From Rotaria macrura (lineage: Eukaryota; Rotifera; Eurotatoria; Philodinida; Philodinidae), in the NCBI GenBank assembly GCA_900239685.1, contig OENT01000845.1, forward strand, positions 2,604 through 66,603: DNA of 64,000 nt. Reading direction: 5' to 3'. How positions within the stretch are numbered: position 1 is the first letter of the stretch; the number at the start of each line of letters is the position of its first letter. The notes under the pieces were generated by a model. That model was given only the letters and a program-made list of their open reading frames with translations. It was not told the origin of the DNA and made no database searches. The position numbers and the translations under genes were made by a program. Of this stretch, positions 12,907 through 24,600 are shown piece by piece.

Positions 12907-15900
12907 TCATGCTACAACACTATCTACGATAACTGTTTTCTTTTTTTGATAATCTTTCCAACGAAGATGTACTTCAACACATCCATAGCCTAATACGCTG
13001 AGAGATAAATAAACAAGCAGAAGAATAAGTGAAAGTCGAATCGTTACATAACTGGAATACTACAAATGAGAAGAAAAAATTTTCTATGTCATATTTTGTT
13101 CACGTTCAATAATATTATTACAACTTACAGAATAGGTTATAACGAAACCAACCGATTTCCATAAACGATATTTTGCTAGTGCACTTGGATCCGTTTCCGA
13201 ATAGAGGACTGTATAAGTAGCTAGAATATAAAGATGAAAAAACTAGTTGCTTTATTGTTTGATTGACGATTGATTGATGTCATCATTTATTGTCCATGTC
13301 GAGTTTTAAATATTTGACGGATGAATTCTATTGAAAATAAGTGTTACAAAGAGCACGCTCACTACCGTAAATTCTTAGTATGTTCATCATTTTAATCTAT
13401 GAACCCCGGAAAATTTATAGATTTTTCTTACTTTTCCTTAGCAAGCAGGACTCAATATTCTGAAGTTTTAACCATGAGGAACCTACTTAGTGACCCATAG
13501 CATATCGTGAACATTTCAACTAAAGGCTATCGTCTTTCTTCGAGATATTTCATTTTCATGTGGAAATTATATCAACTCGTCGTTGTTCGTGTTACACGTT
13601 TTGCTGCTCTGTTATCAGTTGTGTATATTTCGTATTTTCGAGTAATTAGCACTGATTCCTATTGTAGACTTGACTATTCATTTTTACAGATATGCTCAAA
13701 ATACACGAGATTATCAATCGAATCAACTCAAGTATTCAGGATATTAGGATGAAATATATCTACATTCTGTGTGATGAATAAAAAATCAGACTGTTCATAT
13801 ATGCAATCGACGAATCTCAATAATTAGTAAAATGCAATACCGATAACTTGTGATTGCCAAATAGCATCTGCAATACCCCAAAAACCAGCAATAACAAATA
13901 ATAGAATCATTTGATTTTCTTTCGGAGTCCATAAAAACATGAAAATAATCATTGCATAATTAATTATAGCAGCCACCGAGAAAACAAACATTCGTCCTGT
14001 ATATTTAACAAGACGACCAAAAACATAACTACTTATTGTTTGACATATTCCATTACATACAAGTATAAGTCCAATATAACTAGAAAAACATAACAACGTA
14101 ATGCTTTATATTTTGTTGTTCTCGAAGTAACAAGAAATACTTTACCGTATACCAATGAGACAAGTAATAAAACTCTAATGAGAAAAACAAAGATGAAATT
14201 TACAGCTAGAAACAAAAAAGAAAGAGATTTTTACTCGAGTGAATTGTGCTGTTAAAAATGCAGCTTCAATTGTAGTCCACATTGTTAGTGGAATCAGAAA
14301 GAATTGATCAATAAATTTCCATTCTTTTAATGATAAAAGTACTTCAAGACTTTTGTTCAATAATTGTCGTATTGTTTCTATACATAAAACATGATTTAAT
14401 AATTAATAAACAAAACATAAAACCATACGTTTTTGAGTTAATTGAACAGAATCGAGTGTTAGAAATAGAAGTAGCATTGATAAAACACCCATTCCACTAA
14501 ATATACCGCAGAGAATGTAACGCTTAATCACGAAAGAAAACAATTAGAATTCAATTTATGAATGAAAAACATAATTTCTACTGTTGTATCATCCACGGCT
14601 CGAGTTGCATTCGTTGGTGCTGCCGATTGTGGATCAAAATTAACTCCACAATTAATTATTTGTGGACTGCTTGATTGATTAAGTACGAAATAGGATATTA
14701 AATTACCCCATATTGTATTCGTACCGAAAAGTGCAAAGAATATACCAAAGAATAGACTAACCGATACTTCATGACTTTGCTTTTTGTGTGCCGCATGATA
14801 ACGAGCGATTTGGTTAAGATACGTGGCTTTTGCCGTCCACAATGGAGCAGCAGCGAGACCAACAAAAGCTGCACCTAGAAGATGAACAATTGCATTGTTC
14901 TTTTTATTATCAAAGAGATATGTTTGATTAACACTTTGAATACTACATCTGTTATATTTATCAATAGCAATTAATGATCGGAATACGATTCTGACGATCT
15001 ATAGTGTCTGTTGTAAATACAATTCTTTTAATTAATCTGTATTTCTTTCAAAAGTTTTTTTTTTGTCATACAAAGTCTGAGAGAAATTTAACGGGGTTAA
15101 AAGAATACACATTTTAAGTCTTTAGATAACGCGAAGGTCCAGTACAACTATAGATCTATATTCTGTTACCTTCCTATCTCGATATATTAAAGATCGAACT
15201 TAGAAAAACTAACGTTTGTATCAATTATATTTCAATATACTCTGTGTCCTGCTAGTCGATTTTTATTCACGAATTTATGAGACTGCTTATCTCTAGATCT
15301 TGACGTTTATTTCTTTTCATCTTATGCTTTCGGGTGGGTGTGTTTAATCATTGATTCTATAAAATTCTTCTCACATGAAGCTGTCCCTTAGCAAGATCAA
15401 TCTAATTCGATCTAGAAAATCAAGTTCGTATTTAGTTTTCATATTTAGAATTATTCGCAATAAAACTCTTCAAGATAATTACTGATATACATAAGTACTG
15501 GCAACGGTTTTATATTAGCTGCTATATAAAATATATAACCGATTTCAGCAAGTATAATAGTCCATTTAAGACCAAATAAATCCATAGCAACACCGATAAG
15601 AGCAATCGAACTGAACTAATTTTTAAAAAAAGAAAAAAGAAAAAATGCAATCAAGCTCTGATCATTTTTCATTATGATTAACTTACTATTAAAAATGTAT
15701 ACGTTATAATGAGTGAATTAACTCCAACATTATTTGCTACATTTAAACTTGATTGAAGCATAACTATACCATTATAAGCTGTAAATAGGAGAATGAAAGC
15801 CAGAGAAATTAAAATTAAATTTTTATATATTTTTGCAATCGAAAATACTGGTATTGTTTCATCTTGGATTGTTTTTTCATTTTCCGATGGTGCAATTTTT

Positions 15901-16022
15901 ATTGGTTCGACAGACAAAACATCGACTTTACTCGTGGCATTTGTTTGGTCTTCACTAGTTGAACTGATGAAAGAAAATTTTCGAGGTATGTCTGTAAGAT
16001 CATCTGGGTCATTTACAGCCAT
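12907..16022 (-). CDS. UNC-93-like multi-pass membrane protein (UNC93A type)
   Basis: Nine exons on the minus strand: 15687-16022, 15483-15615, 14582-14874, 14429-14522, 14235-14377, 14146-14174, 13841-14079, 13129-13220, 12907-13059. They total 503 codons in frame; family members are usually 450-600. The first ~70 residues are a charged, Ser/Asp-rich cytosolic tail. Family hallmarks are AAPLWTAKATYLNQIARYHA in the first half, FGRLVKYTGRM after the 29-bp microexon, GIADAIWQSQ, and AKYRLWKSVGFVITY near the end. C. elegans UNC-93 regulates a two-pore K+ channel; vertebrate UNC93B1 chaperones endosomal Toll-like receptors; UNC93A function is less clear. Assignment within the family is not certain. 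The ATG is 30 bases after an acceptor-like TTTTTCAATAG. Tail-to-head with HPS1, 143 bp apart. Confidence 0.88.
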
Positions 16023-16672
16023 TTCGAATCGTTCTTGCTTTTGTTTTTTCTATTGAAAAATAACAAAGAAAAAGACAAAAACAAATATGTCTGTTTCTGA
16101 TAAAGATTGAATGAAAAACAAAACAAGAAAAGTGTTGATAATATAACTGTAACGTGTGTAGTGAATAAGAAATATATTGTAACAAAAATTTTTCTTTCAA
16201 TATCATAGAATAAACCAGTCGATATTGTTTTTTTTCCTATCTGATGACAATGACTTACTTAACATAAAACATAGCCATATAAAATAATATCTCAGGATTA
16301 ATGCTGTGTATACATGACATATCAAGGTTGGTGATATTTTTATCAGTGTTTGAAAACTAAAAGATTGTAGTACTTGAATAAAATGAAAATAAGCTAGCCT
16401 TTTCAAATTAAGCCTGACGAATAATCCAAATAGTCGACCGTAACACGAAATAGTTTATGTTGAAATATAATGTTGCACCTGAAAAACAAACAGTAAAGTG
16501 ATAGCTCTTCAACTGCGATGTGATACTCTCACCGAGAAATTCCTCGAGAAAGAAATCAATTCAAAAGAATTTGTAACTGATCGAAAAAAAATTTACAACA
16601 CAAAGAAACAAAAAAGAAGACAAGACATTCATCATTTCAAAACGTTTGATGGAAAAAGAAGTATTTATTTAT
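16023..16672. other. Intergenic stretch upstream of the UNC-93-like gene
   Basis: The acceptor-like TTTTTCAATAG ends about 30 bases upstream of the minus-strand ATG. The rest is AT-rich; the open frame at 16498-16740 runs into the repeat that follows and is not supported as a gene. Confidence 0.5.
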
Positions 16673-17236
16673 TTTTTGTGTATTCAAAAAGTGAGTACAC
16701 TACTAAAATCGGTCAGTGTGTCCGTCCGTTTATTCGATAACTCTTCACAATTACATTCGATTGAGTTGAAATTTTGTGCACAGAATTGTCTCATCAATAT
16801 CTAGGCCAAGTTCGAAGATGAGAAGGATCCGTCGAGAAATGGCTGAGTTATCGAAAAAATTGTCATTTTTCAACAAGCAATCCCTGAGGTGGGGTACAGG
16901 GATTTTTTCAAAAAAAACTTTTTTCTCAGAATTATCCACAACGTATATAAATCGACTCAGTTTTTAACGCTGATTCCGAATCTGATATTAGTTTTGAACC
17001 AAATCGCAGCTTTCTAACAAAACATTGGCTGCAAAAAGGTCTCAAATGCACAAAGACTGCATCTTGAAACGAAATTGTATAGATATGTCTGAGATGACCA
17101 CTTGTTTTGGAGTTTCCCAAAAAGGTTTACCAGGATACTTCATCCGTGCACACATTCTAGAATGACTGATTTGTCTGATTTACTTTTTGAAGTACACATA
17201 ACTCTCGGAGATAAGTCCGAAGTTTTCACATTTATT
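16673..17236 (+). repeat. Interspersed repeat, copy A (uninterrupted)
   Basis: About 565 bp almost identical to 20672-21140 plus 21680-21777, with scattered substitutions and a small indel in a GTCCGTCCG run. Both copies begin TTTTTGTGTA(C/T)TCAAAAAGTGAGTACAC, which folds back on itself. Near the other end they carry ACTTTTTGAAGTACACATAA, an imperfect inverted match to the start, followed by a hairpin TCGGAC-ATAA-GTCCGA in copy B. No protein frame is shared, so this is a non-autonomous, MITE-like element of unknown family. Copy A is the empty-site reference for the insertion found in copy B. Confidence 0.85.
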
Positions 17237-18631
17237 TTGATGAAGATCGATTTGTAATCTTAAGGAAATCAAACAGTCGACAGGATTGTATGAAAAATCT
17301 TTATGCAAAGAGTATTCTATACATGAAATTTATATCTTTTGGAATATGAATCAAAAACTAAGTTTATATTCATTGTTTGATCATTCGATTGAATAAGAGA
17401 AACAGTACCGGTCGTCATGGTGTATATTTGATGTTAAGTGCCAACATGGATGGGTTTGAAATTTAAAAACAAAATAGTTTATGTTGTTTTTAAGCATGGG
17501 ATACTTCTGTGACTAAAGTGATGCTGCTTAAATGGTAGCTAATTAGAGCAGTGGTCAGAGTAATCATCATTTCGTAAATGATGAGTCCATTCAATTGTAT
17601 CGTTTCTTTTGAAAATTGTTCGAGTTTAGTATGATAATTTATTTTTGTTTTTCGGTTTCTTTTAATTCTTAGTGTAACAGTTACCTGTGTTATTTTGTCC
17701 CACTTCAAAGTAAACTGAGAATGTCAACGTACTAAGTGTAAAGCAAAGAAGTAAATCACTATATCAATAGTATACTTGCTCTATCGATAGTTTCAATATT
17801 ATATGAAATATAATTAGATGTTATAGACGTCTACTTCATATTGGCATTTCGAATCATTTTTAACACACTCTTTGAATGTTATTCACTAATCTAAATAGAT
17901 GAAACATAATTGCGTATTGATTTTCTCAGACCAGACTATACATAGTTTATGTATGGCTATTTAGAATTTCTATTTATTGTATTCCACAATAGTTGCTTGT
18001 ATGATATTAAAATAGAATACGAAATGTGAGTGTAGTCTGTTTCTTCGGTTACATCTTGCACTTTTACTCTTTGTCGTAGTTTTGAACGAGCCAAACAAGA
18101 AATGAATATTTGATTTCGTTGAACAATAAACGAAAAGTCACAGATGTCAATCATATTTTAATTCATCGTTGATCTATCCGATTCTCAAAAGAAAAAATAT
18201 AATTTGAATTTCTCTTTGATAAAATCAAATATATTTTGTTTACTGGAAAGATTTCATGTTATACTTAAACTCTGTATTGTTATTTCTATTCTACGTTCTA
18301 CTATTATTTAATATTTTTCTTCTAACAGAACAGGATCAATATTCTTTTGAATGTTGCATCTATTGTTTGATATCTACCATGAACATGGCAAAGCGAAATT
18401 TCGACGTAGAAGTTTGCTAATCTACGAAGCAAAATCTATTGTACGAGAATTCGAAAATTTTCGATGGAATGTTTTTCATAGTGATATCCAAAGAAAAGAA
18501 CAATCGTTGAATATACTTGGATTATTTTCGATAAAATACAATTATTATCTGTATTCATTCCAGAGTAATTAGTTTTTTTTTCTGAAACTAAAACTTTAAT
18601 AAAATTCAAAAAGATAAAAAAAAAGAACTGA
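17237..18631. other. AT-rich intergenic stretch
   Basis: No supported gene. It contains the 3' flank of the CCDC162-like gene; that gene's poly(A) signal (minus strand AATAAA) is at 18632-18637, about 20 bases after its stop. Confidence 0.5.
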
Positions 18632-18655
18632 TTTATTATAGTTAAAAAATAAAAT

Positions 18656-21600
18656 TTAAGTTTTAGCACTTTTAATTCGTAACATTCTGATAGATGATGT
18701 TGCCGGTGATGTTGATGCACCAAGATTTGATAAAAGTTCTTCCGTTAATGGTGTGATCTTTTCAATATGTACATTCGCTGTTTGAATTCGTTTTGTTGGT
18801 GTTGTTGTATTGCAACGCATACGTGAGTTTACAAAACGTTGTTTATCACGTTGATAGACTGTATTGGATGTCATCGGACGATTACGGGCTAAATATGTTT
18901 GATAAGGCGTTATCGGTCGTGAAGATGATTGTGTACGTGAAGGGGGTGGTGCCATTGATGCTGAGACTAAACTATTTGCTCCATCGTTCATCGTATGTTC
19001 AAGTTCTTCTTCGATTTCATTTAAATTTGTTCGCAATTGTTCTACTTGTTGAAAAGCATCGATTTTCAGTGAACGTTCTTGTTCAAGTTTTTTCTTTGTT
19101 TGCATTAAATCTCGTTTAACATACGTCTGTTCTAAACGCATAGCACGATTTGCACGTTCAAATTCACTTGTTTTTCTTTCGAGTTCATGATCTCGTACTA
19201 CTAATTGATGACTTTGTTCTTGCATCCATCGTAATCTTGTTTCAATAATTTGCTTTTGATTTAATGCTTGCCGTAAATCATCGTCACGTTCAAGATTAGC
19301 TTTATTGTCGGATTTATTTTCTGTTTCGAATATTTTCTTATAATGACTCTCATTCATTAATATACGTTTTCGTAAATAATTATTTGCTCGTTTTAATGAT
19401 TGAATTTCTTCAACTTGTTGTGTTGTCTTATAAACATATCGTTTTTGATAACGATCTAATTCATATTGTAAATCTCCGACAATTTTTTCTAAATCCACTT
19501 GTTCTCGTCGCCATTCACGTTCACGTAGATAGGTTTCAGTAGTATTTTTTTCTTGATATTGATGCATTTGATCTTGTAAACTATGAATCAAATTAGCTTG
19601 TTCCATATGTTGTTGATCAACGATTGATTGAGCATCGGATGTTAATTTTGCATGTGCTATTTTATAAATTTCTGTACGTACATCTTTAATTATGGTTATT
19701 GTACTATTATATAATTGTTCGCGATATTGTTCGAAACGTGAACGAAGTAAAACATTTGCATTTAATAATTGTTCGTTGAGTGTTTGAAAACGATCGCGTA
19801 TTTTATGTAATTCTTTATCGAAACGAACTTGTTTATCATTTTGTAGTTGAGCATTTTCTAAACGAAGATGTATCAATTCAGTTATTAAATCGAAATATGT
19901 TGATAATGTTAATAATTGAGATTCGAGTTCAACTGTAAATTGTTGATCATGAAGTTGAGAACGTAAATATTTAATTTCATTTTCACGTGCACCAATTAAT
20001 TGACGAGCATTGTGTATAAGACTTTCATAATAGAAACTATAATTTGTATAATTATCACGTTCACGTTGCATCATACGATTACCAATTTCTTTCAAACATG
20101 ATTCTAAATCACTTCGACGAATAGAATAAATCTCTGAAGGTTGAGATGAAAGTATTGAAGTATCAACATCGCCTGGAAAGAACAGAGAAAATGAATAAGA
20201 ATTGACATAGTGATAAGACATAATCGACTAATTATACTACCATAAATAAACAATATCTCGTCATCTACTTTCAGACTACCACAGAACATCATGGAAACAA
20301 TGAACAAAAGAAATTTTGATTTGAGATATACATTGTACTACATCATCCATATTTGAAAATCTTATTCTTATACAAACGCTCAAGAAATAATTTCACAATA
20401 CGAATTGCACAAATCAGAAAATCGTGAAAGTAACTTCAAAAGAAAAATCTTTATTATCAATTCTTGTAACGTATCATGTTCTCGTGCTTGTTTACTCTAT
20501 AACCGAAACATCAGCTAAGTCAGATTTCAATCTATTTCTACAAGCTTTTGAGTTTCTAATCATTTGTAGATGTATTTTTTCTGTAATTCGGAGCAAGTCG
20601 TTGTGTGGGTTGCCATGTCGCTTCGAACGTGAATCTATTCTCTGTGTAAGATTCTCTTAAATCGACATCTCTTTTTGTGTACTCAAAAAGTGAGTACACT
20701 ACTAAAATCGGTCAGTATGTCCGTCCGTCCGTTTATTCGATAACTCTTCACAATTACATTCGATTGAGTTGAAATTTTGTGCACAGAATTGTCTCATCAA
20801 TATCTAGGTCAAGTTCGAAGATGAGAAGGATCCGTCGAGAAATGGCTGAGTTATTGAAAAAATTGTCATTTTTCAACAAGCAATCCCTGAGGTGGGGTAA
20901 GGGGATTTTTTCAAAAAAACTTTTTTCTCAGAATTATCCACAACTTATGTAAAGTGACTCAGTTTTTAACGCTGATTACGAATCTGATATTAGTTTTGAA
21001 CCAAATCGAGCTTTCTAACAAAATATTGGCTGCAAAAAGGTTTCAAATGCACAAAAACTGCATCTTGAAACAAAATTGCCTAGATATGTCTGAGATGATC
21101 AGTAGTTTTGGAGTTTCCCAAAAAGGTTTACCAGGATACTCAAGGGGGAAACATCTTTTTCGTCGTTTTTGTAGTAATGAACTTTTGGCGTAGATTCTGA
21201 TTTTGTCCAAATTTTGTTGTACTCCTAACTACTCCTTTGTGTTGTTCGTCGATTCGTGGCAGATAAAACATTTTCACATCTGTTACTGAACTTTGTAGAA
21301 TTATTTCCCGGGAGCCTCATTTTCACTGTTTTTTGTACAATTTTGAGAATTTCGCTTGGTTGCAATGGAGTTTTCTAAATTTTTTTCGTACTCCTAGCTA
21401 CTCCTTGATGCTCTTCATGAATTCGAGAACAACTCAATATCCTCACAGTCACTTTGGAATTTTGCGAAGCTTTTTCAGTTCCAAAAGCTCATTTTGGCTG
21501 GGATTTCAGTTAATAAAATTTCATATCTAACCAATGAGTTTCTCTGCGTTTTTCTTGTACTCCTAGGGACTCCTTCAGGCCTTCTATTTGTTGATATTCT

Positions 21601-24600
21601 CCATTAGATTTTCCAAGCTTGCATTTATCTAGAAAACCATAAAGTCCAAAAACCATGATGTTTCCCCCTTGAGGATACTTCATCCGTGCACACATTCTAG
21701 AATGACTGATTTGTCTGATTTACTTTTTGAAGTACACATAACTCTCGGACATAAGTCCGAAGTTTCCGCATTTATTCTTGTTCTTTTTACTCGAGCAACG
21801 CTTGAGAATAAATATGCCGAAGATAAACAAAAACATTTGTCAATGATGTTTTGAAATGTTTCAAGAAAAATGATTTCCTTACTAGATTCTTCGATCAAGA
21901 CAGTCGTATTCAATATTGATTGATCATCTTTATATTCATAATGTGACAATAATTTTGCAAAATCATCTAATACATGTGGTCGTAGAACCGAAAAATTCTC
22001 TGTAAATTGTTGTTTTTTCCATAGATCAGTTGGAAGACTACTTTCTTCTCTTAGTCTTTCTGATATAACCAATGTTCGTTCTCGTTTAAAACGTTTGATT
22101 GTATCAGTCATCATAAATTTTCCTTCGATTTCAACTAATATTCTCATTATTAATGCTTGTTTACATTCATATTCAGTTACATGTGGCGCTAGTTGTCCTG
22201 TTTGTAAAGCTGCTGGGAAATCATTATAAAAATTACTATAACCAACTGTTGTTGCCAATTGTCTTAAAACAGGACTACGAATTTCATCACGAAAACTAGA
22301 AAATGCATCATCAAAAGTTCTGATTGTATCTATTGAATGTACATTTAGTTTTGCTGTACTCCAAGCATTGCGAACGAGTTCAAGACGAATACATTCAATT
22401 ATATGAAGTTCAAGACGTAAATATTTGAAAAGATGTTCACCTGTAGCTATCTAAACACATGATGAATAGTAAACAATCATTATTCATGCAGCACACAAGT
22501 AACTACAAATGAAAAAATAATCAGACACTAACATGATTCGATATGCACATACTGTCTGTCTTACGTTTAATTACTATTATTCAACACTCGCACATAATAT
22601 TCATCTTTCGAAGGTTTAAGATGAACATGTTTAAGTTGTGTCATAGTTTAATGGGTTATGATTCTCAAGTGTGTGGAGAAATATTCAAAATTTTAGTTTT
22701 TAGAAATGATTAATATCATTATTTATTACTCCGTGTTTAATGGACAGTTAGTTGTTAGGACAAAATAATTCCATTATGAACTATATCGACTATTCTAATA
22801 ACGTGACACAAGTAGTATAGTCAATAAAAAACAAAGATCATATACGTATGTCTCTTGTAGATACTCATAGAATGACTTTAGATGAAAAGAAAGAATGCCA
22901 GCAATTTTCTAATAGTGATTCCTAAAAGTTTTAGAGTGCAGTTGTGACTGCTTGTTGATATAGATGTGAACATTCATCATACAATTTCTTATACTTCTTA
23001 CATTTCTGTTCTAGAACTGTTCAGATTTTATTTCGGTATTTAAAATCTTCGCAGTGTTATAAAGAATGTTTCTCATACTTTAAACTTATCGTCCGATTGT
23101 TGTACATTTTTCAGTAATGGTTACAATAGACCCTCGAATAAAGAATTACAACCTAAAATACTTTTTTTTTTGTCGAGATCATGACTGATGACATTTAAAA
23201 TTAGAATATAGTAATAGTATGAACGATGCTAGTGAATGAGATTCTAGAATTTTTACACTATGATATCCTCAATGAATGTTCATTTTGTTGTTGACATTAT
23301 TACGATAGATTTTTAAATTTGTTTATACCTGTTTATGTCGTAGAATTGTCCCGATATTATTCATTGCTGTTTTTTGTTTCACAACATCGTCAATATTTTG
23401 TAACATCACATTAGTTGAAACTAATTCTGCATTAGCTGCTGCTAATTCTGAAGATTTTAAACCACTTAAACATACATGTATCATATCAACTAATGAATAT
23501 TTGGACCACCAAAGTTTTTTGGAATTCACATTATATCGATGTTCATGTGTTGTCCATAGATAATAATTCTTTGCCGAAGATTGTATAGATAATAATGGAC
23601 TAGGTAAAATTGAATATATTGGTCGTAAATGATTGTAATCATTGATAAATTGCATTAATATTGGTCTCGAACGTGAATAAACTAGATTAAATGCTGTCGT
23701 ATTTTTTCCTACAAGAAAACTATTAGGTATAAGATATGATATTGAAAAATAGATTTGAAGTATTGTTAAACGTCGTTTCGTTTCTAATAAATCTGCTACT
23801 GTTGATAATGAAGACGATGGTGATAAATCAATTTCACGTTGAATTTCATGTAATTCCGATGCTAATTCACCACTTTGATCAAATGTTGATAAATCAATTG
23901 CTCGATCATTAACTAAAATTAAAAAGTAAAAATGAATTACATCCGATTGAGTTTCAACGATAAGAACATAGAATGTGTAGCTATAGAAAAATTTTGTTTG
24001 TTGTCGTTTCAATGAACGATTCATAGATATTATAATCATTGATTTTTAAAATGTATCAAAACTTCGAAAACCTATAATTTTCAAGTTCAAGTTATCATTG
24101 TGATATTTGCAATTATTATGAAAGTCTAAATGCAATTCATATTCGTTCTTCTGATGGAAATTTGATCTGCGGAATCGATTTTGATTTGAATTCGGTCATA
24201 GTGAACGACGATCTCAACATACATTATAGTTTCTCGATTTTTTTTTCTTAGATTCCTAAAACTAAAAAGAAAAAAGAACGTATAGGCGTCTTTGTTTTTA
24301 CATCTTTGTTCGTCATTTGATGCTGCATTATTCAACTGTGCATAGGTAACGATAATATGAATGAGATCGTTGAGTGACGATGCAATACGTAAAACATTTA
24401 TTAGACGTTGTTGTATTTCATCACTATTCAGTCGAGAATATTTAAACATTGTTAATTGTTCAACGAATGATGGAATGTACCAGAGATTAGCTAGATGTGT
24501 ACCATTTTCATGAATCAACATTTTCGGTCGTTGTAAATAACCATTCGATGTTAATGTATTAGTTAAGACAGGTGCTGGAGTATCTTGTTCATTTTGATTA

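Larger units (their letters stand above)
20672..21777 (+). repeat. Interspersed repeat, copy B, split by a hAT-type MITE, inside an intron
   Basis: The same element as at 16673-17236, here divided into 20672-21140 and 21680-21777 by a 531-bp insertion plus its target duplication. It lies in the sixth intron (20173-21882, minus strand) of the CCDC162-like gene. That intron keeps a strong donor (A|GTAAGG) and acceptor (CTTTCCAG), and the flanking exons remain in phase, so splicing can remove the nested elements. A minus-strand frame that reads from the exon into this repeat (to 21680) is read-through past the donor. Confidence 0.85.

Noticed and set aside
21510..22258. Extension of the CCDC162-like exon into the repeat and MITE
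   Set aside because: A strong donor (A|GTAAGG at 21882) precedes it and joins in phase to 20172; the rest is intronic transposon sequence read by chance.
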